Positions 24,807 to 32,254 of a stretch of DNA of 64,000 bases are shown in pieces. Source of the DNA: Guyparkeria hydrothermalis. GTDB lineage: Bacteria > Pseudomonadota > Gammaproteobacteria > Halothiobacillales > Halothiobacillaceae. Below the pieces are notes generated by a model. It had not been told where the DNA came from. It searched no databases and saw only the letters and a program-made list of their open reading frames with translations. How positions within the stretch are numbered: position 1 is the first letter of the stretch; each line of letters opens with the position of its first letter. Position numbers and translations under genes: made by a program. The stretch lies in assembly GCF_023555385.1 (NCBI RefSeq), contig NZ_JAJSED010000001.1, positions 372,001 through 436,000 on the forward strand, given 5' to 3'.

Positions 24807-26287
24807 ACACCCCAGAAACGAGTTACACCGTCTAAGTCCAGCAGCGAGCTCATGCGGGAGACCTTTTCTCGGCTCCTTTCGAGTGCCCCCGCAAATTCCG
24901 CGTCAATGCCGTCGACTCCTAGACTCGGCTCCGATCGGGCGTCGAGCCAGTCGGAGAGTTGGTTCAAGGCGAACTCTAGGGCATCGCTATTACCGGATAC
25001 TTTTGGCAGGACCTTCTGCAGAAGGCAGAAGTCGAGCGCCGCGCTGCCAGAGAGCACGTCCGAGAGGCCGAATTCCCGCCAGAAGTGAAGGTAGAGGAGA
25101 ATAGAGTCGCGCGTTCGGTAGCCAAACTTGATGCCTGTCGGAGCGAGAATGTCCTGTATTTCGCTCAGCCATGCGGCGACATGCTCGAACAAGTCTTGGT
25201 TCTTGGATTGGGCTTCCATCACACTGATCGCATTGTCGGGATCAATTACCGCTTGAGCTAAGCCCTCAAAGTTGGCGTTAGTGTCACTTTCGCCGATGGC
25301 AAATGCCGTTAGATCAGGGTCGTCGAACTCGATAGTGAAAGCTCGATCGAGCACTTTTGGGCTGAACGAATGAGTGGTCTCGTCCATGTTGGCTGTGCCG
25401 ACAACTCGCAAATTGTGCGGAAGCTCAACGCCGCGAAGTTCCTCGCATAGGGAAGAGTGTGCCTCGCTGGGCTCAGATGGCAGGTCTATCGGTAAAGGAT
25501 CTGAGCCGATTTGGCCGCTTTTACGTTCACGAGATTCGGCCACGGAGAGGAAGTCGCTGAAGTAGTACTCGACTGGCGCTAGGTTCATTTCGTCGAGCAG
25601 TGCGATCGAGAGTGAGTCCGGGTGACGTTTGGCGTCAAGTATCGAATCGACAATCTTGCCTTTGATAAAGGTATCGTTCGCCAATGCGGGGACGTAACCG
25701 AACAGATCGCTGTTATCGGCCCACTGTGGCTGAACGGGGATTGACTGGAAGTTGGAGCTTGTGAATTTTGCAAATTTGCGAGGGAGGAGGCTTTTGCCGG
25801 TTCCGGAGATGCCGGAAAGAATTACAAGTGGGCTCACCGTCATCGCGAGGAAGAAGTTGGCCAGCTCGGCTGGAGAAATCAGGTAGCCTTCCGCCTCCAT
25901 CGATTTCTGAATGCTGAAAATTGCTTCGCTAAGGTTTGCAGTAGGTGCTCCCGCTTGTGAGGCGGAGGGCGATTCGGAGAAAGGGGCAGAGGTCTTGTTC
26001 TCCGGGACTAGTTGCTCGCCAAAACGGTATTCCGTCGTGGTGCTTCCAGCACGGGGGCCGGATTGAGCTCGAGTCTTGGCGCCGGTCTCTTGCAGGTACC
26101 CACGCTTAACTAGACGTCGCGGTACCGGGGGCTTCCTCGTCGAGGGAATTTCGAAGTCGCCAGGGATGAATTGCCATATAGCGTCAGTGGGGAAGCGGTG
26201 ATCTGGGCCATGCATTTCTAGCATCGCTTCAAGAGCTTGGATGGCTAGGTCGTCTATTTGCTCTTTATCTGTAATCGAGGCCGCCAT
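24803..26287 (-). CDS. McrB-like AAA+ NTPase
   Basis: The 494-residue protein has an N-terminal winged-helix-like region (residues about 1-95, PRRLVKRGYLQETG) possibly involved in DNA reading, then an AAA+ domain. Walker A is GISGTGKS (159-166), followed by the McrB-type QPQWADNSDLFGYVP stretch. Walker B is LLDEMNLAPVEYYFSDFL and the sensor region is GTANMDETTHSFSPKVLDRAF. McrB-family motors use GTP or ATP to translocate DNA and activate a partner nuclease, here the DUF2357 protein encoded in overlap downstream. ATG 26287 has an excellent GGAGGAG site and starts 20 bp after the methyltransferase stop, so all three genes form one operon. Confidence 0.8.
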   Translation of the reverse strand: MAASITDKEQIDDLAIQALEAMLEMHGPDHRFPTDAIWQFIPGDFEIPSTRKPPVPRRLVKRGYLQETGAKTRAQSGPRAGSTTTEYRFGEQLVPENKTSAPFSESPSASQAGAPTANLSEAIFSIQKSMEAEGYLISPAELANFFLAMTVSPLVILSGISGTGKSLLPRKFAKFTSSNFQSIPVQPQWADNSDLFGYVPALANDTFIKGKIVDSILDAKRHPDSLSIALLDEMNLAPVEYYFSDFLSVAESRERKSGQIGSDPLPIDLPSEPSEAHSSLCEELRGVELPHNLRVVGTANMDETTHSFSPKVLDRAFTIEFDDPDLTAFAIGESDTNANFEGLAQAVIDPDNAISVMEAQSKNQDLFEHVAAWLSEIQDILAPTGIKFGYRTRDSILLYLHFWREFGLSDVLSGSAALDFCLLQKVLPKVSGNSDALEFALNQLSDWLDARSEPSLGVDGIDAEFAGALERSREKVSRMSSLLDLDGVTRFWGV

Positions 26288-26307
26288 GGCTCCTCCAGGT
26301 CTTACGG

Positions 26308-27675
26308 TTACGCGGTAGTTTTCGTGCTTGAGTAGTGCGCGTCGAGCTGTGATGCGAGATGCTTAGCGATGGCTTCAGATAGGGTGGGGGGGACCGCCTC
26401 CCCAATCATATCCATGCCAACGCCGATGCGGGTCGTGTTGTTGCTGTCAGTCATTGAAGTGACGAATCGGAAATCGTCATCGAATGATTGCAAACGAGCG
26501 GCTTCGCGCATGGTGATGCCCCGCATTTCTTCGGGATGCGAAAAGCGTCCGGAGCCGAGAAAGTTGGCGTTGGCCGTGATTGTCAGTGCCGGAGCGTCCC
26601 ATGCCAACCGTGAATAGGCGCTCCAGTAATAGTCACGATAGAAAGCGGGATTGATTAAGCCCTCGGCTTCCAGTCGGGTGCGGGCTTTCTCGTGCGACAT
26701 CGCCTCGGCGCGAGCCTTTTTCGAGATGGCCCGTTCATACTTGGCTCGCATACGCTTGCTCTCGGTATCCCAAGTTTGCCCTGGGCGCATTTCCTTGATG
26801 ATGTTGAGCACCTGCTGTTTGTAACTTCTCGTGAGATGGTTGTGCGGGAATCTCGCGGAGGTGCGCATAGATCGTGCAAAATCGCTCGGCACCTCCCCGT
26901 ACAAGTCCTTTGGTCCGCCGCCAAGACTATCTTTGCCCAATGGGGGCGGAGGTAAGTCGCTAATGGCGTCTTTAACGGTAACCCATGGTTTTAAACCCGA
27001 ACTCATGAGTCTCTGATCTGTTGGGTTGCCATGGGTTTTCGGTGGCATCGAGACGGCGCCGACGGAGCTTGCGATAAAGATTGCACGTTCACGAAGCTGA
27101 GGTACGCCGTAGTCGGCGCAGTTCACAACCGCGACCTCTACTGTGTAGCCAAGATCCTTCTCAAGCATTTGAATCACGAGTTCCGAGAGCTTGCCAAGGC
27201 GACCTTGGAAGCCGTGATTGAGCATCTGTGGGACGTTCTCAATTACCAGAAACTTGGGCCGCAAGGCTTCCGCGACCTCAAGAAAACGTAGCACCAAGTC
27301 ATTGCGAGGATCGTCTGCGAGTTTGCTGTAGCCGGAAAATTTGACGATCTTTCCTTGTTTTCGGTGCTCATTCCGCCTCAGTTGCGAGAACCCTTGACAG
27401 GGTGGGCCACCAATCATCACGTCGAGATCGCCTTTCCTTACACCTCGGTCGGCCAACACAGAGTGGATGGTATCCACGTCGAGCAAACGAATGTCTTCGC
27501 GAATAGTTGATGGGGGGACATCGTCATTCGCGTGATTGAACTCGAACGTGCGCAACGCCTCGCTTTTCACGTCGTTGCCCAGTGCCACGTTAAAACGACC
27601 GGAACGGGTGAATCCTCGGGAGGTGCCGCCACAGCCGCAGAAAAATTCGGCCAAAGAATATTTTTTAGATGTCAT
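26308..27675 (-). CDS. dcm: DNA cytosine-5 methyltransferase
   Basis: The 455-residue C5-cytosine methyltransferase has motif I FFCGCGGTSRGF, motif IV GGPPCQGFS with catalytic Cys93, motif VI IENVP, motif VIII QLRERAIFIA, and motifs IX-X near the C-terminus (RLQSFDDDFRF; IGVGMDMIGEAVPP). The long segment between motifs VIII and IX contains the target recognition region. It heads an operon with the McrB-like and DUF2357 genes and is divergent from vsr, so it most likely protects host DNA from that nuclease pair. ATG 27675 gives a standard N-terminus (MTSKKYSLAEFFCGCGG) but lacks a clear ribosome site. TTG 27747 would add 24 residues. Confidence 0.88.
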   Translation of the reverse strand: MTSKKYSLAEFFCGCGGTSRGFTRSGRFNVALGNDVKSEALRTFEFNHANDDVPPSTIREDIRLLDVDTIHSVLADRGVRKGDLDVMIGGPPCQGFSQLRRNEHRKQGKIVKFSGYSKLADDPRNDLVLRFLEVAEALRPKFLVIENVPQMLNHGFQGRLGKLSELVIQMLEKDLGYTVEVAVVNCADYGVPQLRERAIFIASSVGAVSMPPKTHGNPTDQRLMSSGLKPWVTVKDAISDLPPPPLGKDSLGGGPKDLYGEVPSDFARSMRTSARFPHNHLTRSYKQQVLNIIKEMRPGQTWDTESKRMRAKYERAISKKARAEAMSHEKARTRLEAEGLINPAFYRDYYWSAYSRLAWDAPALTITANANFLGSGRFSHPEEMRGITMREAARLQSFDDDFRFVTSMTDSNNTTRIGVGMDMIGEAVPPTLSEAIAKHLASQLDAHYSSTKTTA

Positions 27676-28042
27676 TAGAGTGATGAATTGGTGTATTAGT
27701 TTTTGTGCGTGTGTTCTCGACGCAGGTCGGGCTTCGGGGCTCGGCAACCTGCCTGCAAGTTGGACGGGCTACGCGGCCTTGGTGTGTGATCCGTTAAATT
27801 CCCGAGAGCGAGAGGCGAATGTGTAGAACGCTAAATTGCGAGATCGAATAAAGCTTTCGACTCGCACGGCTGGCTTTCCGAAGCCTGCCTAGTCTGAGAG
27901 CCCTTCCCCAGACCCCACGACCGGATGGGTCGGAGAAGTGATCGTGGCGAAGGCAGAAATGACTTGCTCCCTGCGCATGTAAGCTGCCATTGTCGGATGA
28001 AATCGATTCCGATCCAAACGCGAACTGAGCGGGGTTGGCGCC
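27676..28042. other. divergent intergenic region between methyltransferase and vsr genes
   Basis: The 367-bp gap separates the leftward methyltransferase operon from the rightward vsr gene and must contain both promoters. The part nearest the methyltransferase is A+T-rich (ATTTTTTAGATGTCATTAGA region). No protein or RNA gene was recognised. Confidence 0.4.
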
Positions 28043-28501
28043 GTGGCAGATATTGTCGACGCACGCACTCGGTCGAGGATGATGTCCTGTGTGAAGAGCA
28101 GGAACACTAAGCCGGAGATGATATTACGGCGTTGGCTTCATGCGCGTGGCTTTCGGTACCGACTGCATGTAAGGAAACTTCCTGGGTGCCCAGATCTCGT
28201 GCTGCCTAGGTACCGTGCCGTCATACTGATTCATGGATGCTTCTGGCATCGTCATGAGGGGTGCCGGTTCGCCACTACACCCCAGACACGCTCGGAGTAC
28301 TGGGCCAACAAGTTTCAAAGAAACGTCAACCGGGATAGAGACAATCATCGAGCTCTGTTAGAGGCTGGCTGGAGAGTGGCAACAGTTTGGGAGTGCGCTT
28401 TGCGGCATGGCAGCAGGGAGGAGCTCTTGGCGGCGCTTGCTGGTTGGCTGAAGGGTGAGCAGCGAGAGTTCAGTTCTGATGTTGTAGTTGCGCCGATGTG
28501 A
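28043..28501 (+). CDS. vsr: very short patch repair endonuclease Vsr
   Basis: The 152-residue Vsr-family endonuclease nicks next to T:G mismatches that arise when 5-methylcytosine deaminates, which keeps C5 methylation from being mutagenic. Residues corresponding to the E. coli active site are present: Glu25 (NTKPE), Asp51 (CPDLVLPRYRAV), His64 and His69 (IHGCFWHRHEGC); the WECAL segment lies near the C-terminus. The start is GTG 28043 (MADIVDARTRSRMMSCV). It is divergent from the cytosine methyltransferase, the partner expected from its function. Confidence 0.9.
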   Translation: MADIVDARTRSRMMSCVKSRNTKPEMILRRWLHARGFRYRLHVRKLPGCPDLVLPRYRAVILIHGCFWHRHEGCRFATTPQTRSEYWANKFQRNVNRDRDNHRALLEAGWRVATVWECALRHGSREELLAALAGWLKGEQREFSSDVVVAPM

Positions 28502-28628
28502 ATTGTCTCGATTGTCCCAAAGTGCCTGGGAGGCTCTTGTTGATCAATTTCACTAGTATCCCAAGGTACAGTTTCCGCGCCACTGCTTGTGGCGAGTAGT
28601 GTCCAAACAAATTAAGCGAGAGAACATC

Positions 28629-28841
28629 ATGTCGACCTCAGGCACCCCAAGCATTACGACGGAGCAGTTCTGGCAGATGCTGGAGCTGGTGGCCAGCCCT
28701 GACTGTGATGCCGATACGGACGAGCTTGCGGAGGCTCTTGGCATGATCGCAAATGGCTCCGAGGAAGTAAGGGAAGAGGGAACCAGGAAGTTGCTCGACG
28801 AAGTGGGCAGGTACCTCCCGAACTTCTCGGGCACCGAGTGA
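28629..28841 (+). CDS. small acidic hypothetical protein
   Basis: The 70-residue protein starts at ATG 28629 (GAGAGAAC upstream) and is rich in Glu and Asp (DCDADTDELAEALG; EEVREEGTRKLLDEVG). It is predicted helical and soluble. I recognise no family. It follows vsr by 127 bp in the same direction. An acidic protein of this size on a mobile element could be a regulator or DNA mimic, but nothing here shows that. Confidence 0.45.
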   Translation: MSTSGTPSITTEQFWQMLELVASPDCDADTDELAEALGMIANGSEEVREEGTRKLLDEVGRYLPNFSGTE

Positions 28842-28880
28842 TTGAACCCCGTGTCGGTTGATGCGGGCTAAAGATGAATA

Positions 28881-28915
28881 GAAAAAACCCGCTAAGCCAA
28901 AGGCCTAACGGGTTT
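28881..28915 (-). terminator. terminator of the 28942-29553 gene
   Basis: On the minus strand AAACCCGTTAGGCC pairs with GGCTTAGCGGGTTT around a short loop (two weak positions), followed by a run of six U. It lies 27 bp past the stop of the leftward gene. Confidence 0.75.
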
Positions 28916-28941
28916 GCGTGGTCACACAGGGTGACGGTCGA

Positions 28942-29553
28942 TCACACAACATTGGCGGGTTTCATGTTCGCCTGGTTGTGTTCTTTGTGGCGATCAAACA
29001 TCGCCTTCTCCGCTTTCAGCAGCCTGGCTTGGAAGCCGATGTCGGGTTTGACCCGGATGAGAGCCTCCGGCTGTCGATGCGCTGCCCTCCATGACCAGTA
29101 GTGATACTCCTCGGCATCAGGCACAAGCAACATGCAGTGCTGCATGCGAACCCAGTCCTCGGTAGGAACTATGTTGCCCAAGGCTTTCCGATGGTCTGCC
29201 TCTTGTCCTGAGCCGAATATCGCCACGGTCTCGCCGGTTATGTCGAGAGCGTCGATTCCCGCACCAAGCCATTGCATGCCATTCCGGTTTGCCTGAATGG
29301 TCTTCGGTGCAACGACCGATGACACGTGCTCCCGGTAGGAATCGAGCGCGTCGCCTCTGGGCACGATGTAGCGAGTGTTGTCACTATCACCGGTTTTGCC
29401 CTCCGGCGGGACGAAAGGCTCCAGTCTCAATGAAGCGCGGAACTCCGCCTTCCGAAGGGTGTTCAGGAGGTCCCAGTCGGAAAAGACCGATTGCTGCCAG
29501 GCCATCCACTGAGCGGGGTTGCTTCGAACATTCACGATGTCATACGTCATCAT
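28942..29553 (-). CDS. possible YqaJ/lambda-exonuclease-like protein, degenerate
   Basis: The 203-residue protein resembles YqaJ-type viral recombinase nucleases in the order of its blocks. GDALDSYREHV corresponds to the conserved Glu/size segment, GMQWLGAGIDALDITGE to the 'aSxDG' segment with its Asp, and TEDWVRMQHCMLLVPDAEEY to the 'QxQxQL' segment before the C-terminus. The Glu-x-Lys that should follow the Asp reads AIFGSG, so two catalytic residues seem lost. The assignment is by motif order only and is tentative. If right, it may be an inactive or single-strand-annealing accessory factor of the element. Start ATG 29553 or 29550, with AGGAAAG upstream. Confidence 0.35.
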   Translation of the reverse strand: MMTYDIVNVRSNPAQWMAWQQSVFSDWDLLNTLRKAEFRASLRLEPFVPPEGKTGDSDNTRYIVPRGDALDSYREHVSSVVAPKTIQANRNGMQWLGAGIDALDITGETVAIFGSGQEADHRKALGNIVPTEDWVRMQHCMLLVPDAEEYHYWSWRAAHRQPEALIRVKPDIGFQARLLKAEKAMFDRHKEHNQANMKPANVV

Positions 29554-29929
29554 TCTTTCCTCATTTCGGGGTCAACACGCATCTCGTCTGGCGAGATGAT
29601 CCTTCCCACACCGTTGGTGTGTTCAGGAGGGGATTGCGTGCATAAAAAAACCCACCACCTGAGGACTTGAGTTGAGAGTCAGATGACGCGCGGCAGCTGT
29701 TTGGTCAGCTTCCGCTTGCGAATGGAATCCGGGATGCAAAAAGCCCCCGGGGCTTGTGGCCTGGCTTGGATGGGATGAAGCCAGACGGAGGCCCGGGGGC
29801 GTATGATTGAACTAGGCTACGTTGTGCCGGATGGCCATTCAAGCGGCCGTTTCACGGAGCCCATGAATGGTGATGCGGGAGTCTGGCTGGGTAGTTCGAG
29901 AAAGTAGATTGATGATCTGGGAGGCAGGA
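29554..29929. other. hairpin-rich intergenic stretch in the element
   Basis: This 376-bp stretch has no convincing gene. Near the left end are two tight hairpins, ATCTCG-TCTGG-CGAGAT at 29581-29597 and CACACC-GTT-GGTGTG soon after; both lie just upstream of the leftward gene starting at 29553 and may be operators or leader structures. A long G+C-rich hairpin occupies 29743-29800 and is listed separately. Confidence 0.45.
29743..29800 (-). terminator. long G+C-rich hairpin, probable leftward terminator
   Basis: GCCCCCGGG (29743-29751) pairs with CCCGGGGGC (29792-29800), and inside it CTGGCTT (29761-29767) pairs with AAGCCAG (29778-29784). Read leftwards the structure is followed by five U. 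No leftward gene ends just upstream of it, so its transcript is unclear. Confidence 0.5.
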
Positions 29930-30079
29930 ATGAGCGATCTTTCATTGGCAATCATCGTGACGGGATGTGTGGTCCTTCTCATTGGCTTCGCCTTGAAGCG
30001 TCTTGGCTCCTGGATGGACAAGAACCGGGCTCGGTTCGAGCGAGAGTTTCAAAAGCTCGAGCGCGGGAGCGGGAAGTAG
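29930..30079 (+). CDS. small single-pass membrane protein
   Basis: The 49-residue protein has a hydrophobic N-terminal segment (LSLAIIVTGCVVLLIGFAL) followed by a basic, amphipathic tail (RFEREFQKLERG). ATG 29930 has a good GGGAGGC ribosome site. I recognise no family; small membrane proteins of this build occur on many mobile elements, some as toxins or superinfection-exclusion factors. No partner gene is apparent. Confidence 0.5.
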   Translation: MSDLSLAIIVTGCVVLLIGFALKRLGSWMDKNRARFEREFQKLERGSGK

Positions 30080-30147
30080 CGGTGCATTGCCAATGCGCCC
30101 TGTTGTAACAGCTGAGTTGCAACATCCTATGTGAGAGTCACAGGTAA

Positions 30148-30180
30148 CTGTCACAGTCACAGTGAGTGTGACAGTGACAG
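30148..30180. repeat. origin-like inverted repeat made of TGTCAC units
   Basis: CTGTCACAGTCACA (30148-30161) and TGTGACAGTGACAG (30167-30180) pair at 13 of 14 positions around GTGAG. A further AGTCACAG lies just to the left (30137-30144), so the region is an array of TGTCAC/GTGACA units in both orientations. It sits 17 bp beyond the 3' end of the unrecognised 238-residue gene. The layout recalls iteron or single-strand origin structures; function is inferred. Confidence 0.55.
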
Positions 30181-30197
30181 GTTTGGCTACTAAGGCG

Positions 30198-30914
30198 TCA
30201 GGGCTGGTCTGTCTGGGCCTTGAAGGTCCCCAGCCACGGCAGGTTGTCTGGAGAAGAGGCCGGCCAGGGTTGGCCATTGCTGTGTTTCAGCCACACGCGC
30301 TTGGCTCGGCGGAGCATCTTGGCGACTTGTGTTCGCACGCCGGAGTGCATCGGTCGGCGCAACAGCGACCCCTTAAGGTAGGACCTCATGCGGGAGGGGT
30401 CGCCGCTTCTCCCGGCCGCCTGAGCGAGCGCAGTCACGTAGTTCGCTTCCAGCTTCTCGACCTGAGGCGCCAGACACCAGGTCCACCGGCTGCCCCCTCC
30501 ATGCTTGCGAGGGCGGGTCAGATGCATCAGCACGTAGTCTCCCCACGTGATCCGATCCTTGTGAGCATCTTGGAGTGCCTCCTGCTCCTTGACCGCGCCC
30601 TTGCCGGATCTCGTCACCAGCAGCACCCATCGAATTTTCTCCCGCCCGCTGGCATCTGGTGGCAGTCGTGCGCCGATGAGGCGTGACGAGCACCGCCCCT
30701 TACGCTTTCGGTGTTGCCGAGCCGCAGGAGAAATATCGACTTCGTAACGGACAACGAATTTCTCCACCAGACGCTCCCACTTCTCGATAGGCACGTCGCC
30801 CATTACGTAAAGCGGGTTGGTGTGAACGGCTTTCGAGATGGCGCGCTGCGCCTCGACTTGCGACGGATACAGGACTTTCATGCTCATGGGCAAAGTGTAG
30901 CGCATCAATCGCAT
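30198..30914 (-). CDS. hypothetical basic protein of the element
   Basis: The 238-residue protein is strongly basic in the second half (MLRRAKRVWLKHSNGQPWP) and has aromatic-rich stretches (RITWGDYVLMHLTRPRKHG; SRWTWCLAPQVEKLEANYV). No family could be named. Basic character and position between two palindromes at its 5' end and an origin-like hairpin past its 3' end suggest a DNA- or RNA-binding role, perhaps in replication or in handling the neighbouring structured RNA. Both suggestions are inference. Start choices are ATG 30914, 30905, 30887 or 30881; none has a strong ribosome site. Confidence 0.45.
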   Translation of the reverse strand: MRLMRYTLPMSMKVLYPSQVEAQRAISKAVHTNPLYVMGDVPIEKWERLVEKFVVRYEVDISPAARQHRKRKGRCSSRLIGARLPPDASGREKIRWVLLVTRSGKGAVKEQEALQDAHKDRITWGDYVLMHLTRPRKHGGGSRWTWCLAPQVEKLEANYVTALAQAAGRSGDPSRMRSYLKGSLLRRPMHSGVRTQVAKMLRRAKRVWLKHSNGQPWPASSPDNLPWLGTFKAQTDQP

Positions 30915-30952
30915 AAGTGATTGATGTAAAAACGCGATGATCTTCGATCATC
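30903..30952. promoter_or_regulatory. two tandem palindromes, candidate operators
   Basis: CATCAATC (30903-30910) and GATTGATG (30919-30926) form a perfect 8-bp inverted repeat. GATGATC (30936-30942) and GATCATC (30946-30952) form a perfect 7-bp inverted repeat with a TTC loop. They cover the start of the leftward gene at 30914 and precede the rightward structured-RNA region, so they could control both. Confidence 0.5.
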
Positions 30953-31020
30953 ATCCTGTAAATAATGTTCCTAGCAGCGGTTCGCTGTGGGTTTTTTCTT
31001 GCCGACAATCCCTCGCGAAG
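30953..31020 (+). promoter_or_regulatory. leader with terminator-like hairpin ahead of the structured RNA
   Basis: CAGCG-GTT-CGCTG (30975-30987) is followed by TGGG and six T (30992-30997) on the plus strand, which looks like an early terminator or attenuator. No rightward gene ends here, so it may gate transcription into the region beginning near 31021. No confident promoter hexamers were found. Confidence 0.35.
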
Positions 31021-32140
31021 GGCCAACCTGAGGCCCGGTGGGGTCACCGCCAACTTTCGGTGGCTGCCACGCGACGATTTGGTGGGCACGGCCGCGTGAC
31101 TGGCGGTCTCCCGATGTCGTTCAACGGGACGCCATCGGGGAGGCCGCCAACCTCACGCCATGCCAAACAACACACCACGGGCTGTACAGCCCCAGGGGAC
31201 TGCCAATCCCCAGGCCGAGGACTGCCAACCTCGGCCAGCGTCACTTCGCGCCCGTTACGGGTAATTCCGTTCGGCGGGTGCAAGGGAGGCTCCGGCGAGT
31301 AATCCCGCTCCCACGTGGAGCGGAGTAATCCGCCGGTTCTATCCCATCCCGCGATCCGGCATGGATCGACCTGGGATGTTGGGTGACTCGGAAACGGACA
31401 CGGGGAGGAAATGCCCCGTGATCCTGTCCCGGCAAGATCAGGTAGCCAGTCCTGACCTGGGGGTGCGGGAAACCGCGCAACCAGTGCCACACACGTGGGC
31501 CGTCCACGCTGTCCGTGAGGGCAGCGCCGGGTTCACGCAGCGAGTGCTGCGGGGAGTCCGGTGTACCTGTCGGTGAGCCATGAGGGCAAAGCCGATGGGG
31601 CAGGCGGGAGCGTAAGCGTGTAACGGCACCGTTCGGGTGCTGTGTGGAGCTGTCAGAGCCGACTAGGGTAGCGACCTGCGATGTTTGCAAAGTCACACGG
31701 GCGTAAGCGAGCCGTTGTGGAGCATTGGGCCGCCGAAAACCGCAAGGATGAGCGGTGATGGTATCCGTGTGATGACGAGCAACTAGGCGCTGACAGAGTG
31801 ATGCCGACGACTAACGAGGGAAAGGGCCGAGAGGGTCGGGCGGTTGGCACCGTTCGGCACGGGAGTAACGATCCCGAGAAGACCTCGACGCCTGGAGAGC
31901 GATCCGCGAGTAGGCGAAACCTCGATCTCGAAAGGATCGAGGGAGCCGGGCAGTCCGCGACGGATTGGCCCGGCACTGTCAGGTGGCACTGGCAGGCCGA
32001 AAGCGGGCGGTGACGTGAAGGTGTGTCTCCGGGATTGGCGTCCCGTTGGCATGTTGGCGTGCGCAGGCAGGTGGAACTGTCTGTGCATACAGTGCATCCG
32101 GCTTGGCCGCCGGATTAACCAATCAATTTAGGAGGTTGAG

Positions 32141-32212
32141 ATGACCAGAAGTAGGGCTGTCTTCGCGCCACGCAGTGGCTCGGCGGCATGTTTCTTGAGA
32201 CCGGCTCGATGA
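32141..32212 (+). CDS. 23-residue leader-like peptide frame with a perfect Shine-Dalgarno
   Basis: ATG 32141 follows TAGGAGGTTGAG, an almost ideal ribosome site in an otherwise weakly translated region. The peptide (MTRSRAVFAPRSGSAACFLR plus three residues) is basic and unlike known families. It lies between the structured RNA and its terminator. It could be a real small protein, a leader peptide, or chance. Confidence 0.35.
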   Translation: MTRSRAVFAPRSGSAACFLRPAR

Positions 32213-32254
32213 GCCGAGTGACGATCCATGACGATGACGTACCGTCATGAACCA

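Noticed and set aside
30125-30185. CRISPR array suggested by repeated TGTCAC/GTGACA units
   Set aside because: Units are 6-8 bp, inverted as well as direct, with no regular spacers and no cas genes.
30937-31328. Rightward frames of about 100-120 codons in the structured RNA region
   Set aside because: They are Pro/Ser/Arg-rich, lack ribosome sites and family resemblance, and coincide with paired RNA arms.
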